From Myxococcales bacterium (GTDB taxonomy: Bacteria; Myxococcota_A; Polyangia; Polyangiales; Polyangiaceae), in assembly GCA_016794345.1 (NCBI GenBank), contig JAEUKE010000157.1, forward strand, positions 1-40,429: DNA of 40,429 bases, in the 5' to 3' direction. Of this stretch, positions 26,040-34,944 are shown piece by piece. The translations under genes were made by a program, and so were the position numbers. The notes beneath the pieces are model-generated. The model made no database searches, was not told the DNA's origin, and was given only the letters and a program-made list of their open reading frames with translations. Within the stretch, counting starts at the first letter, position 1. Each line of letters opens with the position of its first letter.

Positions 26040-27094
26040 AGGCGCCTCTCTCTATCTTTGCGCATCGAAAGCCCGAGCGCGACACACAGCTGCCCGGCTC
26101 GGGTCTGAAGCAGTTGCGCGTTCACATCTTTCCCTTCCACGGCGATCTTCTCCAGAGGTGGGATCAGCTCCACGCCGACCCGCGCGCGGCGCGCGATCGC
26201 GTTGAGGAGCTGCGGCAGGTTCGACGAGCCGCCCGTGAGGAAGATACGGTGCATCTCGGCCTCGCCGCTGGTGGCGTGGAAGAAGTCGAGGCTGCGCTGG
26301 ATCTCGCCCGCGATCGAGTCGCAGACGCCGTCGATGATCGTGCTGACCTGCGGGGTCACGCCGCCGCCGCCCATGGCCGCCGCGCACTTGAACTCCTCCG
26401 CCTGCTCGAACGGAACACCGAGCTGCTTCTGGATCTGCTCGGTGATGTAGTTTCCGCCGTTGGCGATGTCGCGCGTGAAGGCGCTGACGCCCTTCGAGAC
26501 GATGTTGATCGACGCGAGGCTCGCGCCGACGTTGATGATCGCGAAGGTCATGTCCGGCGGCAGCCCGCGGTTGAACTCGAAGAGGTTCTGCACGGTGAAG
26601 GCGTCGATGTCGACGACCACGGGCCGCAGCCGCGCCTGGCGCGCGATCTCGGTGTAGTCGTTCACCTCTTCGCGCTTCGCGGCCACGAGGAGCAGATCCA
26701 TCTGCCCGGCCTCCGGGCGGCGCCGAAGCACCTCGTAGTCGACGTGCACGTCTTTGATGTCGAAGGGGATGTGTTGCTCCGCCTCCCACTGGATCTGCTC
26801 GTCGAGCTCGGCCGCCGTCATCATGGGGACGGTGATCTTCCGGATGATGACCGCCTGCCCGCTGATGCTGATGGCGATGTCCCGGCTCTTGATCTTCGCC
26901 TCGCCGAAGGCCCGCTCGAGCGCCTCGATGACGGCCTGCGAGTTCAAGACGTGGCCGTCGACGATTGTCTGGCGCGGCAGCGGCGTGTAACCGAGCTTGA
27001 TGAGCCGCGGGCCGCGGCGCGTCTCCTTCAGCTGCACGACCTTGATCGAGCTCGTCCCGATGTCGACGCCGACCAGGTTGTTTCCTTCGGACAT
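26036..27094 (-). CDS. pilM: Type IV pilus actin-like ATPase PilM
   Basis: The 352-residue protein is an FtsA/actin-like cytoplasmic protein: phosphate-1 loop VGVDIGTSSIKVVQLKE, VIIRKITVPMM, the internal GASLASINIV strand, and the phosphate-2/adenosine block IFLTGGSSNLPQL. PilM binds ATP and recruits PilN on the inner face of the membrane. It is the first gene of pilMNOP. ATG 27094 is preceded by CGAGG at a slightly long distance. The 200 bases between it and the glutamate dehydrogenase terminator must contain the pil promoter, but I cannot place it with confidence. Confidence 0.95.
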   Translation of the reverse strand: MSEGNNLVGVDIGTSSIKVVQLKETRRGPRLIKLGYTPLPRQTIVDGHVLNSQAVIEALERAFGEAKIKSRDIAISISGQAVIIRKITVPMMTAAELDEQIQWEAEQHIPFDIKDVHVDYEVLRRRPEAGQMDLLLVAAKREEVNDYTEIARQARLRPVVVDIDAFTVQNLFEFNRGLPPDMTFAIINVGASLASINIVSKGVSAFTRDIANGGNYITEQIQKQLGVPFEQAEEFKCAAAMGGGGVTPQVSTIIDGVCDSIAGEIQRSLDFFHATSGEAEMHRIFLTGGSSNLPQLLNAIARRARVGVELIPPLEKIAVEGKDVNAQLLQTRAGQLCVALGLSMRKDRERRL

Positions 27095-27293
27095 GTAGAA
27101 ATACCTCGAGAATCGGTGGAGCGGCGCTCAAGGGAGCTCGCTTCGGCGAAAATGGTCGCACCCGCGCACGCGCAAGGCCAACAAAGGTTGGTTCAGCGAA
27201 GCACGGCGGGGGCGCTGGGCAAGGTTGGGTGGGCGCTACACCCCGAGGGGCGTGGGGAAAGGTGGGCCGCACTGAATACGAGAGCAGGCCGAC

Positions 27294-27331
27294 AAAAAAC
27301 GCGAGGCCACGCTCACAGGAGCGTGGCCTCG
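27294..27331 (-). terminator. Intrinsic terminator of glutamate dehydrogenase
   Basis: A perfect 13-base-pair stem (27302-27314 with 27319-27331; arms contain GAGGCCACGCTC/GAGCGTGGCCTC) has the four-base loop ACAG. On the minus strand it is followed after two bases by TTTTTT (27294-27299). It lies 38 bases beyond the gdh stop. A classic Rho-independent terminator separating gdh from pilM. Confidence 0.9.
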
Positions 27332-27368
27332 AGGGATCACGCGGTCCGGTTGGGACCGCGCCGCGAGC

Positions 27369-28694
27369 TCACGGGAAGATCTCGCGCTCGGTGTAGACCT
27401 GGGCGATGCGCTGGAGCGCCACCGCGTACGCCGCCACTCGCAGCGGGACACCCTTCTGGCGGGCCATGTCCACGACCTCGCGGTACGCGCGGCGCATGGC
27501 GCGCTCGAGCCGCTCGTCGACTTCTTCGAGGGTCCAGCTCTCGCTGCGCTTGTTCTGCACCCACTCGAAGTAGCTCACGGTGACGCCGCCGGCGTTCGCG
27601 AGCACGTCCGGGAGGATGTCGATACCGCGCTCGAGGAGGACCTTCTCGCCCTCCGGCGAGCACGGGCCGTTTGCGCCTTCGGCGACGACACGGCACTGCA
27701 GCGCCTTCGCCTCGTCCGCGCCGACCTGGTTCTCGAGGGCGCAAGGCGCGAAGATGTCCGCCTTGATCTTGAAGAACTCCTCGCGGCTGATCGGCTTGCC
27801 GGCGGGGTAGCCTGCGATGGCGCCGGTCTTCTTCACGTACTCCTGGAGCTTGTGCGGGTTGAAGCCCTCGGGGTTGTGGAGATAGCCCGAGTGATCGCCG
27901 ATCGCGATGGTGGAGACGCCCATCTTCGCGAGGATGACGGAGGCGTGCGAGCCGACGTTGCCGAAGCCCTGCACCGTCATCGTCGAGCCCTCGAGGTTGA
28001 AGCCCTTCTCCTCGGCCCAGTAGGTGATGCAGTGGACGAGGCCCTGGCCCGTCGCCTTCTCGCGGCCGAGCGTGCCGCCGGACGCGACCGGCTTGCCGGT
28101 GACGACGCCGCGCACGGCCTGGCGGCCCTTGCCGCCGGACATGTTCATGTACGTGTCCATGGCCCACGCCATGGTCTGCGCGTTCGTGCCGACGTCCGGC
28201 GCGGGGATGTCGATGTCCGGGCCGATGTTGTCGCCGAGCGCGTGGAAGAAGCGCCGCGTGATGCGCTGGAGCTCCGCGCGCGAGACGCCGCGCGGGTCGA
28301 ACTTCACGCCGCCTTTGCCGCCGCCGTACGGCAGGTTCATGAGCGCGCACTTCCACGTCATCATCGCGGCGAGCGCCTTGACGTCGTCGAGGCCGACGTG
28401 CTCGTGGTAGCGGATGCCGCCCTTGTACGGCCCGAGCACGTTGGAGTGCTGGATGCGGTAGCCCTTGAAGAGCCTGATCTCGCCCGAGTCCATCCGCACC
28501 GGGAAGTGAACGATGAGCTCGTTCTTCGGCTGCGAGAGGATGACACGAACGTAGTCGGGGAGCTTGATGACGGATGCGGCAGCGTCCAGGTAACCCTGCA
28601 CGACGCCGAAGAAGTCGTACTTCAGCGGGGGAAGAGCTTTCATCGAAGGAGGGGCGGGAGGAGCCGATGATTGGGCAGACGGCGCTTCACTCAT
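27369..28694 (-). CDS. gdhA: Glutamate dehydrogenase (Glu/Leu/Phe/Val family)
   Basis: The 441-residue protein has the substrate-binding and catalytic block LPYGGGKGGVKFDPRG (catalytic Lys127), IPAPDVGTN, and the Rossmann NAD(P) motif GFGNVGSHAS. It then has ILPDVLANAGGVTVSYFEWVQN, typical of hexameric glutamate dehydrogenases. It interconverts glutamate and 2-oxoglutarate with ammonia. The N-terminal 17 residues are Ser/Ala/Pro-rich and could be untranslated if ATG at residue 18 (MKALPPLKYDFF) is used. It lies 68 bases after cdsA on the same strand and ends in its own strong terminator. Confidence 0.95.
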   Translation of the reverse strand: MSEAPSAQSSAPPAPPSMKALPPLKYDFFGVVQGYLDAAASVIKLPDYVRVILSQPKNELIVHFPVRMDSGEIRLFKGYRIQHSNVLGPYKGGIRYHEHVGLDDVKALAAMMTWKCALMNLPYGGGKGGVKFDPRGVSRAELQRITRRFFHALGDNIGPDIDIPAPDVGTNAQTMAWAMDTYMNMSGGKGRQAVRGVVTGKPVASGGTLGREKATGQGLVHCITYWAEEKGFNLEGSTMTVQGFGNVGSHASVILAKMGVSTIAIGDHSGYLHNPEGFNPHKLQEYVKKTGAIAGYPAGKPISREEFFKIKADIFAPCALENQVGADEAKALQCRVVAEGANGPCSPEGEKVLLERGIDILPDVLANAGGVTVSYFEWVQNKRSESWTLEEVDERLERAMRRAYREVVDMARQKGVPLRVAAYAVALQRIAQVYTEREIFP

Positions 28695-28762
28695 GCCGCC
28701 CGTTTACATCGGGCAATCTCGGTCAGCAACGCCGTGATTCATCGCGCGCTGCGTCATCGACG

Positions 28763-29617
28763 TCAGCGTGCGAAGAGCACGTAGAGGTACGAGAGCGTGG
28801 CGGTGACGAGGAGCGCGTCGACGCGGTCGAGGATGCCGCCGTGCCCGGGCACGATGCCGCCCGAGTCCTTGACGCCGACCGATCGCTTGAGCAGCGACTC
28901 CCCGAGGTCTCCCAGCTGCCCCAGGAAGCCGGCGATGAGGCCAAACGCGACGGCGTGCGAGACGGGGAGCGAGCGCAGGTAGAAGAAGCTCCCGAGCAGG
29001 GCGCCGCCCACGCTGCCGGCGAGACCGCCGAACGAGCCCTCGACTGTTTTCTTGGGGCTGACCGCCGCGTAGAGCTTGCGCTTGCCGAAGAACCGGCCGG
29101 CGAAGTAGGCGCCCGTGTCGCTGAGCCACGAGAGCATGAGCGAGAGCAGCACGAAGCCAGGGCCGTCGGCCCCGCCGTCGCGCTTCAGGAGGACGATGCA
29201 CGCCATGCCGCCGCCCACGTAGATGGGCCCGAACACGGTCGCCATCATGCGGAGCGCTGCCGTCTCCATGCTGCCGAGCCGCCAGAGCGCGAGGAGCTGC
29301 GCCGCGATGGGGAGCAGCACGACGAGCGCGACGACCGCGCGCACGTCCAGCCCGAACCAGTAGAGGACCCCGAGGACCGCCTCGCAGAAGAGCACGCCGG
29401 CGACCTGCGCGACGCGATCGCCTTCGTGGGTCATCGCGAAGAGCTCGATCGCGCCGACCGCGGTCGCGGCCGCGATGAAGGCGTACCAGGCCCACATGGG
29501 GCCCAGGTAGAGGAGGAGCAGGATGAGCGGCGCCGCGACGACCGCGGTCAGGAGGCGCATCACCAGGTTGGACGGCGCCTTCTTCTGCTCGCCCTCTTTC
29601 GTTTCGCCGGCGCTCAA
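28763..29617 (-). CDS. cdsA: Phosphatidate cytidylyltransferase
   Basis: The protein of about 284 residues has about eight TM helices and the CDP-diglyceride synthase signature near the C-terminus: SLLKRSVGVKDSGG followed by PGHGGILDRVD. It makes CDP-diacylglycerol from phosphatidate and CTP for phospholipid synthesis. TTG 29617 is chosen because it overlaps the uppS stop (TTGA) and starts a short soluble lead-in; ATG 29560 (MRLLTAVV) is the alternative. It is coupled to uppS. Confidence 0.92.
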   Translation of the reverse strand: MSAGETKEGEQKKAPSNLVMRLLTAVVAAPLILLLLYLGPMWAWYAFIAAATAVGAIELFAMTHEGDRVAQVAGVLFCEAVLGVLYWFGLDVRAVVALVVLLPIAAQLLALWRLGSMETAALRMMATVFGPIYVGGGMACIVLLKRDGGADGPGFVLLSLMLSWLSDTGAYFAGRFFGKRKLYAAVSPKKTVEGSFGGLAGSVGGALLGSFFYLRSLPVSHAVAFGLIAGFLGQLGDLGESLLKRSVGVKDSGGIVPGHGGILDRVDALLVTATLSYLYVLFAR

Positions 29618-30327
29618 GGGACCTGACTCTTCATTCGCTGCTGGTACACGTGGATCGCCTCGAACAGATCCGCCTCGTCGAAGTCTGGCCACAGCTTCTC
29701 CGAGAAGACCAGCTCTGCGTTCGCCGCACCGTACAACAGAAAGTTCGAGAGGCGCTGCTCCCCGCCGGTCCGCAGGATCAGATCGGGCTCACCCACGCTC
29801 AGGCTGGGCATGCGGGCGGCGATCACGTTGGCGTCGATCTGCCGCGGGTCGAGCCGCCCCTCCTTCGCGTCGAGCGCGAGCTTGCGCGCGACCTCCGCTA
29901 TCTCCTCCCGTGCGCCGTACGACAGCGCGAGCGCCAGCGTCATCCCCCGGTTTGCTTCGGAGTCGCGGGCGAGCGGATCGAGCGCGTGCCGGACGTGCTC
30001 GGGCAAGCGGGACAGATCACCTATCCCGACCAGCCGGATCCCGTTCTCGAGGATCTCTCCCCGCTCGGAGCGGAGAAACTCCTCCAAGAGACCCATGAGG
30101 GCGTCCACCTCCCCGCCCGGCCGCCCCCAGTTCTGCTCGCTGAAGGCGTAGAGCGTGAGGGCGCCGATGCCGAGGCGCCGGGCTGCGCGGACGACGCGCC
30201 GGACGGCCGCGCTCCCCGCCTTGTGCCCGGCCTCGCGCTGCTCACCGCGCAAGGTCGCCCATCGGCCGTTGCCGTCCATGATGATGCCGACGTGGTGTGG
30301 GAGGTCCCGCGCGAGGGCCCAGGTCAT
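29614..30327 (-). CDS. uppS: Isoprenyl (undecaprenyl) diphosphate synthase
   Basis: The 237-residue cis-prenyltransferase shows HVGIIMDGNGRWA (catalytic Asp18), GHKAG, LYAFSEQNWGRP, and the C-terminal LRTGGEQRLSNFLLYGAANAE block. It condenses isopentenyl diphosphates to undecaprenyl diphosphate, the lipid carrier for peptidoglycan. ATG 30327 is chosen as it sits nine residues before the conserved core; TTG 30366 would add 13 basic residues. It is divergent from the Kal-Kce fusion, with 50 bases between starts. Confidence 0.95.
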   Translation of the reverse strand: MTWALARDLPHHVGIIMDGNGRWATLRGEQREAGHKAGSAAVRRVVRAARRLGIGALTLYAFSEQNWGRPGGEVDALMGLLEEFLRSERGEILENGIRLVGIGDLSRLPEHVRHALDPLARDSEANRGMTLALALSYGAREEIAEVARKLALDAKEGRLDPRQIDANVIAARMPSLSVGEPDLILRTGGEQRLSNFLLYGAANAELVFSEKLWPDFDEADLFEAIHVYQQRMKSQVP

Positions 30328-30377
30328 TCGGACGAGAGGCTTTCCTCCCCCTCGGCGCCGTGTCAACTGCGACGAGC

Positions 30378-31715
30378 ATGACGTACGGAGTCGGACTCAC
30401 GGTGACGTTGCGTGTTCGTCTGGGCGCCCACGACGCTCACTACGCGGGCGAGCTGGTCGACGGAGCGAGGATGCTCGGCCTCTTCGGCGACGTGGCGACC
30501 GAGCTCTTGTGCCGTCTGGACGGTGACGAAGGCCTCTTTCGGGCCTACGAGGTGGTGGAGTTCCTCGCGCCGGTGCGGGCAGGCGACTTCATCGAGGCGA
30601 CCGGCGTGGTGACGCGCGTGGGCAACACGAGCCGCACCATCGCCTTCGAGGCCCGGAAGGTGGTGCAAAACACCCGGGAGCCGGGCCAGGCGGCCTCGGC
30701 TGCCGACGCCTTGGCGGAGCCGGTGATCGTCTGCCGGGCCGTGGGGACCTGTGTGGTCCCACGCGAGCTGCAGCGCAAGCCGCGGCTCGTCTTGCCGGCG
30801 CTCTCCGCCAACGTGCCGAGCTTCGCGACGCTCCCCGAGCCGCGCCCGATCATCACTCCCCCACCCCACGTCCTCGTCACCCCGCCGCCCAGCGACGTCA
30901 TCCTCACCGCGGCCATCGTCGGCGCCGAGGTGACGCGGGAGCAGACACCCCACGTGCCCATCACCGCCGCCGAGATCGCCGACGAGGCCGCCCGCTGCCG
31001 GGACGCCGGGGCGGCGGTGATCCACCTTCATGTGCGGACCGCCGACGGCAAGGCCTCCCAGTCGTCGGAGCTCTTCCAGGCGGCGATCGACGCCATTCGA
31101 AAGAAGACGGACGTCGTGATCCAGACGTCCACCGGCGGCGCGGTCGGAATGAGCGTGGACGAACGCTCGGGGCCGCTCGCCTGCCGCCCGGAGATGGCCA
31201 CGCTCAACTGCGGCACGATCAATTTCGGGAACGACGTATTCGAGAATTCACGGCCTTTGATTCGCGATCTCGCCAAGCGCATCCGCACCGCGGGCAGCGT
31301 CATCGAGCTGGAGTGTTACGAGGTCGGGCACGTCGACGAGGCGCTCGCCCTGCTCCGGGAAGGCGCCATTCCGGAGCCGCTCCATTTCCAGTTCGTCCTC
31401 GGCGTGCCCGGCGCCATCGGCGCCCGAGAGGACGTCCTGAAGTTCCTCGTCTCGCAGGTCCCCGCGAACAGCACCTGGGGCGTCGCGGCGGTGGGCCGGT
31501 ACCAGAGGCCGATGACCGAGCTGGCGATGACGCTCGGCGGCCACGCGCGCGTGGGTCTGGAGGACAACATCTACCTCGAGAAGGGTGTGCTCGCCGAGGG
31601 CAGCGCCCCGCTCGTCGCGCGCGCCGCGGCCTTCGCGCGGAGCATCGGGCGTGAGCCGGCGACGACCGAGCGGGCCCGCCAGCTGCTCGGGATCACCCTT
31701 CGAACGCCGGGCTGA
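30378..31715 (+). CDS. kal-kce: Kal-Kce fusion: 3-aminobutyryl-CoA ammonia-lyase and 3-keto-5-aminohexanoate cleavage enzyme
   Basis: The 445-residue protein joins two lysine-fermentation enzymes. Residues 1 to about 130 are a hotdog domain matching Kal (AHDAHYAGELVDGARML, FGDVATELL, RLDGDEGLFRAY, VEFLAPVRAGDFIEA), which removes ammonia from 3-aminobutyryl-CoA to give crotonyl-CoA. A Pro-rich linker (about 131-170) leads to a BKACE/Kce TIM barrel (171-440). This cleaves 3-keto-5-aminohexanoate with acetyl-CoA to 3-aminobutyryl-CoA and acetoacetate. The Kce zinc ligands (His216 and His218 in HLHVR; Glu395) and catalytic residues (Glu184, Arg391, Asp396 in RVGLEDN) are kept. The product of the second domain is the substrate of the first. 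No lysine aminomutase (kamA/kamDE) or kdd gene is nearby. ATG 30378 is the Kal start. Confidence 0.88.
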   Translation: MTYGVGLTVTLRVRLGAHDAHYAGELVDGARMLGLFGDVATELLCRLDGDEGLFRAYEVVEFLAPVRAGDFIEATGVVTRVGNTSRTIAFEARKVVQNTREPGQAASAADALAEPVIVCRAVGTCVVPRELQRKPRLVLPALSANVPSFATLPEPRPIITPPPHVLVTPPPSDVILTAAIVGAEVTREQTPHVPITAAEIADEAARCRDAGAAVIHLHVRTADGKASQSSELFQAAIDAIRKKTDVVIQTSTGGAVGMSVDERSGPLACRPEMATLNCGTINFGNDVFENSRPLIRDLAKRIRTAGSVIELECYEVGHVDEALALLREGAIPEPLHFQFVLGVPGAIGAREDVLKFLVSQVPANSTWGVAAVGRYQRPMTELAMTLGGHARVGLEDNIYLEKGVLAEGSAPLVARAAAFARSIGREPATTERARQLLGITLRTPG

Positions 31716-31741
31716 GCGGCGACGTTCGTCCGGACGCGAAG

Positions 31742-33802
31742 ATGGCCACCGATTCGCCCCCCCAGCCCCCCTCACGAGGCGAGGGGGGAGCCTCGTGGGC
31801 GCACGTCCGCGCCCGCCTCCTCGCCAGGAGGGGGCCGCTCGTGGTGCTCGCGCTCGCCATCGTCGCGTTGCTCGTCGGAATCGGGCGCCTCCCCGAGCGA
31901 TCGGAGGCCGCGATCGCGCAGCTCCTCGCCCGCGCCGCGGGCGCGGACTTCGCGCCCGCCGACTACGTGTGGGAGCCGAGCGGGGGAACCTGGGCGGACC
32001 TCACGCGTGGACGAGGCGTGGTGTTCCTCGGGCGCACCGGCGGCGGCTCGCGCGACGTGTTCCGTGCGCGCGTCCACGTCACCCCGGGCGGCCGCCCGCT
32101 CTTCGCACACGGCGCGACGAGGCTCACGAACACGCAGCTCGCCGACGAGGACTCGCTCACGATCGTCGGCGAACGCGCATTTTTCGTCAGCCGATTCCGA
32201 GACCAGATCCAGTCGGTCGGCGTGGTGGAGCTGACCGACTCGACCGTGCGGCGCGCCGGGCTCGCGGCACCCGCGACCTCGGTCTCCTTCGAGCCAGCCG
32301 ACGACGCGCTCGTCTTCGCCTTGCCCCAAGGCCCCGCCGCGCTCCCCTGGAACGGCGGGGCGGACGAGGCGAGCAGACGCGCCGTGTATTGGTCGCCGGA
32401 GGCCTCGAGCGTCGAAGACGGGCCATTGCAACCGGCCGCCCTCGTCGAGAAGACGACGCCGGGCTCGGAGGCATTCCCTCCTCCGGGGTCCGCGCCGCTT
32501 GTGGCGGGCGACCCGCCAGCGGCCTTCCGCTCGGAGGAGGCGGCCGGCACGGTCGTGGCGATCGACGGCAGGCAGCTCGAGCTTCATCTGGTCGACGGCA
32601 TTCGAAGCCCCGGGACCCAGACCGGCTTCGTCTCGGACGGAACCATTCCAAGACCATTGATCGAGCGTGGAATCGCCATTGCTGTCGCGCTGCCCGCGGC
32701 TCGGAACGCGGGCGCATTCAAGCTCGGCGGTTGGGCCTCCCCGATCAAGAAGGGCCAGCCGGCGATCGCGACGACGCCCAATGGAGACGTAGCCATCGGA
32801 GCCTGGCCACATGAGCCCTGGGAGGCCGGCGCATTCACCGCGGCCAATGGCTTCGGCGGGACCGACGATGCTTCGCAATGGGCCGCGTGCGCAACGGCCG
32901 AGGGCAACCTCCTCCTCGGCAGCGGCCCCGCGCTCGACGCCAATGACTCACGATTCGTGGCTTGTGGCGAGGTGATCACGGGCAAGGGAGAGGTCCGCGT
33001 CGTCGGAGTCGAGGGAGACGGAACGGACTGGGCGAGCACCCGGCTCGAGGGCGTGACCCTCGTCGGGGTGCGTTCGAAGTACGGGCCGACGGTCCCGCTC
33101 CCCAGCGGCTCCTGGGCACCCCTCGCGTTGGGGCAGCCGACGCCGTCCTGGCTCCCCGCTGTCCGGCAGGCCCGCCTCACCACCCTGGGCGAAGAGGTGA
33201 CGGTCACGTGGATCGACACCACCCGCTTCGACTGGACCCTTCGCTCCGGAGAAGAGGAGCGTTCGCACCGGCTCGGCGGGGACTTTCCCGAAGCCCTCCC
33301 CCCGGCCGACCTCCCGCGCGCCCGGCTCGCTCTCGGGCTCGGGGTCGGCAAGCGCCGCGCCCCGCGGGGGCTCCGGATCGACGGGTCGACTGGACATCGG
33401 TTCCGTGGGGGCGAGGGTCTCCTCCTCGTGGAGGCTGGCGCGCTCACCGTCCAGGGTGCCGACCGGCCCGTCACGGAGCCACGGCAGGATGGCACCGAGC
33501 TCCCCGTCACCGTCGACGACGGGGCCCTCACCTCGGCCGCCCGCGAGCGGGGCCCCCGCCAGGTCCGTCAGGACCTGTGTGTGATCGGTCACGAGGCCCT
33601 CATCGCCGAGGCGACCTTCGACAGCCACGAGGCTGGTGCGGAGGTCCTTCGGGACCTGGGCTGCCGTGTCGTTCTGGCCCTCGACCGCGGGGCCGAGCGT
33701 GAGGGCTGGATGGTGACCGAACGGGGTGGTCCGTTCAGCAGCACGAGCCTGATGGCGCTCGACCGACCGCTCAAGGGTCACGTCACTGGGATGCCTCGCT
33801 AG
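31742..33802 (+). CDS. Large membrane-anchored protein of unknown function
   Basis: The 686-residue protein has a cytoplasmic Pro-rich start, one TM helix (about 31-49) and a long extracytoplasmic region rich in beta-strand-like segments. The C-terminal about 90 residues (VIGHEALIAEATFDSHE, then LRDLGCRVVLALDRG) resemble the end of phosphodiester-glycosidase (NAGPA-type) domains in other myxobacterial proteins, a weak, remembered likeness. It starts at ATG 31742, 26 bases after the Kal-Kce fusion, and may share its transcript. No catalytic residues can be assigned. Confidence 0.65.
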   Translation: MATDSPPQPPSRGEGGASWAHVRARLLARRGPLVVLALAIVALLVGIGRLPERSEAAIAQLLARAAGADFAPADYVWEPSGGTWADLTRGRGVVFLGRTGGGSRDVFRARVHVTPGGRPLFAHGATRLTNTQLADEDSLTIVGERAFFVSRFRDQIQSVGVVELTDSTVRRAGLAAPATSVSFEPADDALVFALPQGPAALPWNGGADEASRRAVYWSPEASSVEDGPLQPAALVEKTTPGSEAFPPPGSAPLVAGDPPAAFRSEEAAGTVVAIDGRQLELHLVDGIRSPGTQTGFVSDGTIPRPLIERGIAIAVALPAARNAGAFKLGGWASPIKKGQPAIATTPNGDVAIGAWPHEPWEAGAFTAANGFGGTDDASQWAACATAEGNLLLGSGPALDANDSRFVACGEVITGKGEVRVVGVEGDGTDWASTRLEGVTLVGVRSKYGPTVPLPSGSWAPLALGQPTPSWLPAVRQARLTTLGEEVTVTWIDTTRFDWTLRSGEEERSHRLGGDFPEALPPADLPRARLALGLGVGKRRAPRGLRIDGSTGHRFRGGEGLLLVEAGALTVQGADRPVTEPRQDGTELPVTVDDGALTSAARERGPRQVRQDLCVIGHEALIAEATFDSHEAGAEVLRDLGCRVVLALDRGAEREGWMVTERGGPFSSTSLMALDRPLKGHVTGMPR

Positions 33803-33987
33803 GTCCTAATAGACACTCCACGGACCGAGCAGGCATTAAAATAACACGGGAAATTTCGATTGCGTCCGTTTCGCCAGCGGAATACTCAGCACTGAGGTCG
33901 GCCCTGACACTGGCTCATCCGACGTGATGAGGCCTTGTCGGCCTGGAACCGACAGCCCCTCCCTTCGCGACTCTGGATGGCGGCGTC

Positions 33988-34926
33988 TCAGCCCTCGACC
34001 TGGACCGCCAGCGCGCTCGTGACCCTCGCCTCGCTCGCCCCGACTCTCAGCTCGGTCTCGGCCCGCGCCTGCTTGTACTTCACCCAGCCGAGCGCCAGGC
34101 TCCGGTGCGGTCCCTGAACAGAGGCGCTGGTCACGTGCCCCACCTCCGTCCCCTCGGGAAGCGTGATCTTGTCGCCGACCCGCGCCTCGCCTTCGACGAC
34201 GAGCTGCACGACGCGCTTCTTCACATGGCCGCGCTTCTCGAGCATGAAGACCGCCTCCTGACCGAGGTAACAGCCCTTCGAGAACGAGACCGCGTCGCGC
34301 TCCAGGCTGGCCTCCTGGGGGTAGTTCGAGTCGTCGAAGTCGACCCCGAACGCCGTGATGCCGTTCTCGACCCGGGCTCGAGCCCATCCGGCGGGCGACG
34401 CGAGGCGTGACGGGGCGGCGGCGGTCAGCATGGAGGCGACGACCCGGTCTCGCATCGCCCCGGGCGACGCGACCACCGCGGCCGGGAGCCCGCCGCGAGA
34501 GACGACGCCTGACCGTGCGCCCGCCGCCGCCGCGGCGGTCGCCGCCTCTTGGGCGCGAGGCCCGAGCGCGAGCAACCACGCCGTGGGCTCATCGGCAACC
34601 GCGATCTCGGCGTCCTCCATGATGAGGTGTCGGTCGAGCTCGGCCACGACGGCCTCGAGGCGGTCGGCGTAGACGCCGATCGTCAGCGCCTCCGATCCGA
34701 CGAGGACGTAGACCTCGCTCTGGATCTTGCCGGCCTTCGTGACGATGAGACCGTACACGGCGTCTCCGGGCTTCTTCGTGAGGAGCTCACACGTGACGAG
34801 CCCGTTCAGCCAGCTCGAGCGATCTTTTCCGGTGATCACGACTGTGCCGAGCGCGAGCGCCTGCAACAGCGCTCCAGACTGAACGCAGTCGATCTCCGCT
34901 TCGATGTCTTCCGTAGGCTCGGTCAC
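33988..34926 (-). CDS. ygfZ: YgfZ/GcvT-domain folate-binding protein
   Basis: The protein of about 312 residues is of the aminomethyltransferase-like YgfZ family. Near the middle it carries the signature KGCYLGQEAV, whose cysteine (about residue 219) is functionally required in the family. N- and C-terminal GcvT-like folds flank it. YgfZ proteins use folate to support iron-sulfur cluster repair/assembly. GTG 34926 is chosen because GAGG lies five bases before it; GTG 34932 is the alternative (314 residues). It follows the hotdog gene by 18 bases and is probably co-transcribed. The 185 bases after its end (33803-33987) are comparatively AT-rich and contain no gene or clear terminator. Confidence 0.88.
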   Translation of the reverse strand: MTEPTEDIEAEIDCVQSGALLQALALGTVVITGKDRSSWLNGLVTCELLTKKPGDAVYGLIVTKAGKIQSEVYVLVGSEALTIGVYADRLEAVVAELDRHLIMEDAEIAVADEPTAWLLALGPRAQEAATAAAAAGARSGVVSRGGLPAAVVASPGAMRDRVVASMLTAAAPSRLASPAGWARARVENGITAFGVDFDDSNYPQEASLERDAVSFSKGCYLGQEAVFMLEKRGHVKKRVVQLVVEGEARVGDKITLPEGTEVGHVTSASVQGPHRSLALGWVKYKQARAETELRVGASEARVTSALAVQVEG

Positions 34927-34944
34927 GCTCACCTCACCATGTTG

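Noticed and set aside
27160..27182. Possible sigma54 promoter (TGGC and TGC with GG/GC ten bases apart) about 70 bases upstream of pilM, minus strand
   Set aside because: Only the invariant bases match and such matches are frequent by chance in DNA this GC-rich; not strong enough to list as a feature.
33803..33987. Relatively AT-rich gap between convergent genes, checked for a terminator, small RNA or mobile-element scar
   Set aside because: Only a five-base palindrome (CTCAG/CTGAG) is present; no convincing hairpin, T-run, target-site duplication or small gene.
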